From positions 1,116,001-1,180,000 of the forward strand of contig BSDZ01000080.1 of the NCBI GenBank assembly GCA_030268105.1: a stretch of 64,000 nucleotides of DNA, given 5' to 3'. The translations under genes were made by a program, and so were the position numbers. Under the pieces are notes generated by a model. That model was not told the DNA's origin. It saw nothing but the letters and a program-made list of their open reading frames with translations, and searched no databases. The DNA comes from Volvox africanus. Lineage: Eukaryota > Chlorophyta > Chlorophyceae > Chlamydomonadales > Volvocaceae. Below, piece after piece: positions 62,941 to 64,000 of the stretch; the stretch's first letter is position 1; each line of letters begins with the position of its first letter.

Positions 62941-63012
62941 AGAGGAGGAGGAAGGGAAAAAGGAATGCGTGTGTGGGTTTATGCCAGGCTCGGGAACCCA
63001 ACGGAGGCGAGT

Positions 63013-63017
63013 TGTAA
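63013..63017 (+). terminator. Candidate TGTAA polyadenylation signal of the HAD gene
   Basis: TGTAA about 450 nt after the HAD stop, beyond the purine repeats. If used, both minisatellites would be transcribed into the 3' UTR. Confidence 0.3.
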
Positions 63018-64000
63018 GGGGGGGAAGGGGAGGGTTGATTTTCTCGTAGTCGGGGAGGGGGCTGATGCGTGGATGGATTTTCCTAGGCGGAAGCGGGAGA
63101 CGTAACTTAGAGATGTGGACTACATGGACTTCATGACTTGATCCCTAGGCGTAGAATTATGTTCGTCCCGGAATACCGAAATATACCATGAACATTATCT
63201 GTTTTGATTCAATATTGATTGTCGAATGTCGATTGTTGAATGTGCGAAAGTCGAGGATCTGAAGAAGGACCTGAAAGAGCAAAAGACCCTAGTTGTGGAG
63301 GACGTGCGTCTTCCTAGCGTACGGGCTGCGATGTGGACTCGATGGGAAAACAGTTGCAAAAATACCAAAAGAAGGGTGGGGAGAGGAAGGGGGTTCTCTC
63401 GTCAAGTCCTCTCGAAAGGAGAATGCGTAGGGATGCGTTCGTAGAGGCATGGAGGGTCGGCAGGGTTTGGCAGGTTGAGAAGTGACAATGGCAAAAGCAA
63501 AAAGCAGTCCTGTCGCATAGATAGGTTCATCACAAGATCACCTATGGGCTCTTGAATGGCATGAAAGTGGAAGAAGGTCGAATGGAATGGTGGAAGGTCA
63601 TCATATGTAAGCTGAATTGCGTTGGCAGATACATAACTGCATTCCAGAAGTAGATAGTAATTTTGTTACCATAGCCACAACTTCAGCTCACTGGCCTTCG
63701 CCATAAACCAGATTAGCCTAACTCATGGCCAGCTTAGCGTAGCAGGGCCGGAATCTTGAGCGGATAGCTTAGCACGATCACCACACCATCCAAGCAATGT
63801 TAGGCATCTTTAGCAGCAGGTTAAGTACGGGCAGAAACGTAACACCTACTACCTAGGTTACATTTCCCATCCATGGACGGCAGGCTGACTCCGTGGAGTG
63901 GCTGCATGTGTTATACGTACTATCGTCTTTGCATGGCGTACATGCCGTACACCGACATACACGGAAACATGCGTACAGAAGAGCAAATTCACGCATGGAT

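Larger units (their letters stand above)
62560..64000. other. Right flank: repeats and no recognised gene
   Basis: Downstream of the HAD stop come purine minisatellites, then about 1 kb of AT-richer sequence. The open frame at 63226-63444 has no domain motif and no splice partner, so I do not call it. Confidence 0.5.

Noticed and set aside
63226..63444. 72-aa frame starting MSIVECAKVEDLKKDLKEQ
   Set aside because: Short, isolated and without known domain or splice context; likely chance.
1..64000. CRISPR arrays, bacterial operons, tRNA/rRNA genes, LTR retrotransposon or virus genes
   Set aside because: I saw no spaced direct-repeat array, no cloverleaf with matching A and B boxes, no reverse transcriptase or integrase motifs and no capsid-like frames; the tandem arrays found are uninterrupted micro/minisatellites.

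Overview
This is eukaryotic nuclear DNA. Genes are broken into many short exons by introns carrying long simple repeats, coding exons are rich in Ala, Gly and Gln tracts, and the gene set is plant/algal. Together these suggest a green alga, probably a volvocine or other chlorophycean; the species call is inference. Every gene below was assembled by hand from GT-AG (occasionally GC-AG) splice sites. Each accepted exon chain keeps one reading frame from start to stop.

Layout, left to right. (1) 798-3987 (+): oligoribonuclease, six exons. (2) 6587-10333 (-): ATG18/WIPI autophagy PROPPIN, seven exons, convergent with (1). (3) 12246-22856 (-): nucleoporin NUP107, fifteen exons. Its 3' flank (about 10.5-12.2 kb) holds a decayed copy of the NUP107 first exon and a near-perfect 21-bp-arm hairpin. 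(4) 23122-25227 (+): seven-TM PAQR/hemolysin III-type protein, head-to-head with NUP107 across about 265 bp. (5) 25.2-29.5 kb: sparse region with weak exon-like pieces. (6) 29541-40444 (-): very long SBP-box transcription factor with ankyrin-like repeats and a C-terminal hydrophobic helix, 18 exons. (7) 42381-49177 (+): large, unrecognised, mostly disordered protein with SUMO-interaction-like motifs, a repeated acidic/FN-LR motif and a compact C-terminal motif. (8) 50025-57822 (+): UHRF/VIM (ORTHRUS)-type RING-SRA-RING E3 ligase without a PHD finger, with an acidic insert in the SRA domain and a C-terminal CUE/UBA-like helix, 20 exons. (9) 60432-62559 (+): HAD-superfamily phosphatase/phosphomutase, four exons, followed by long purine minisatellites.

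The genes are mostly unrelated housekeeping and regulatory loci, as expected of a eukaryotic chromosome. The neighbouring genes 7 and 8 both look nuclear and chromatin- or SUMO/ubiquitin-related, but a functional link is only inference. The most unusual signals are gene 7, the PHD-less VIM with its split SRA, three GC-AG introns, simple repeats placed directly against 3' splice sites, and the miRNA/MITE-like hairpin.
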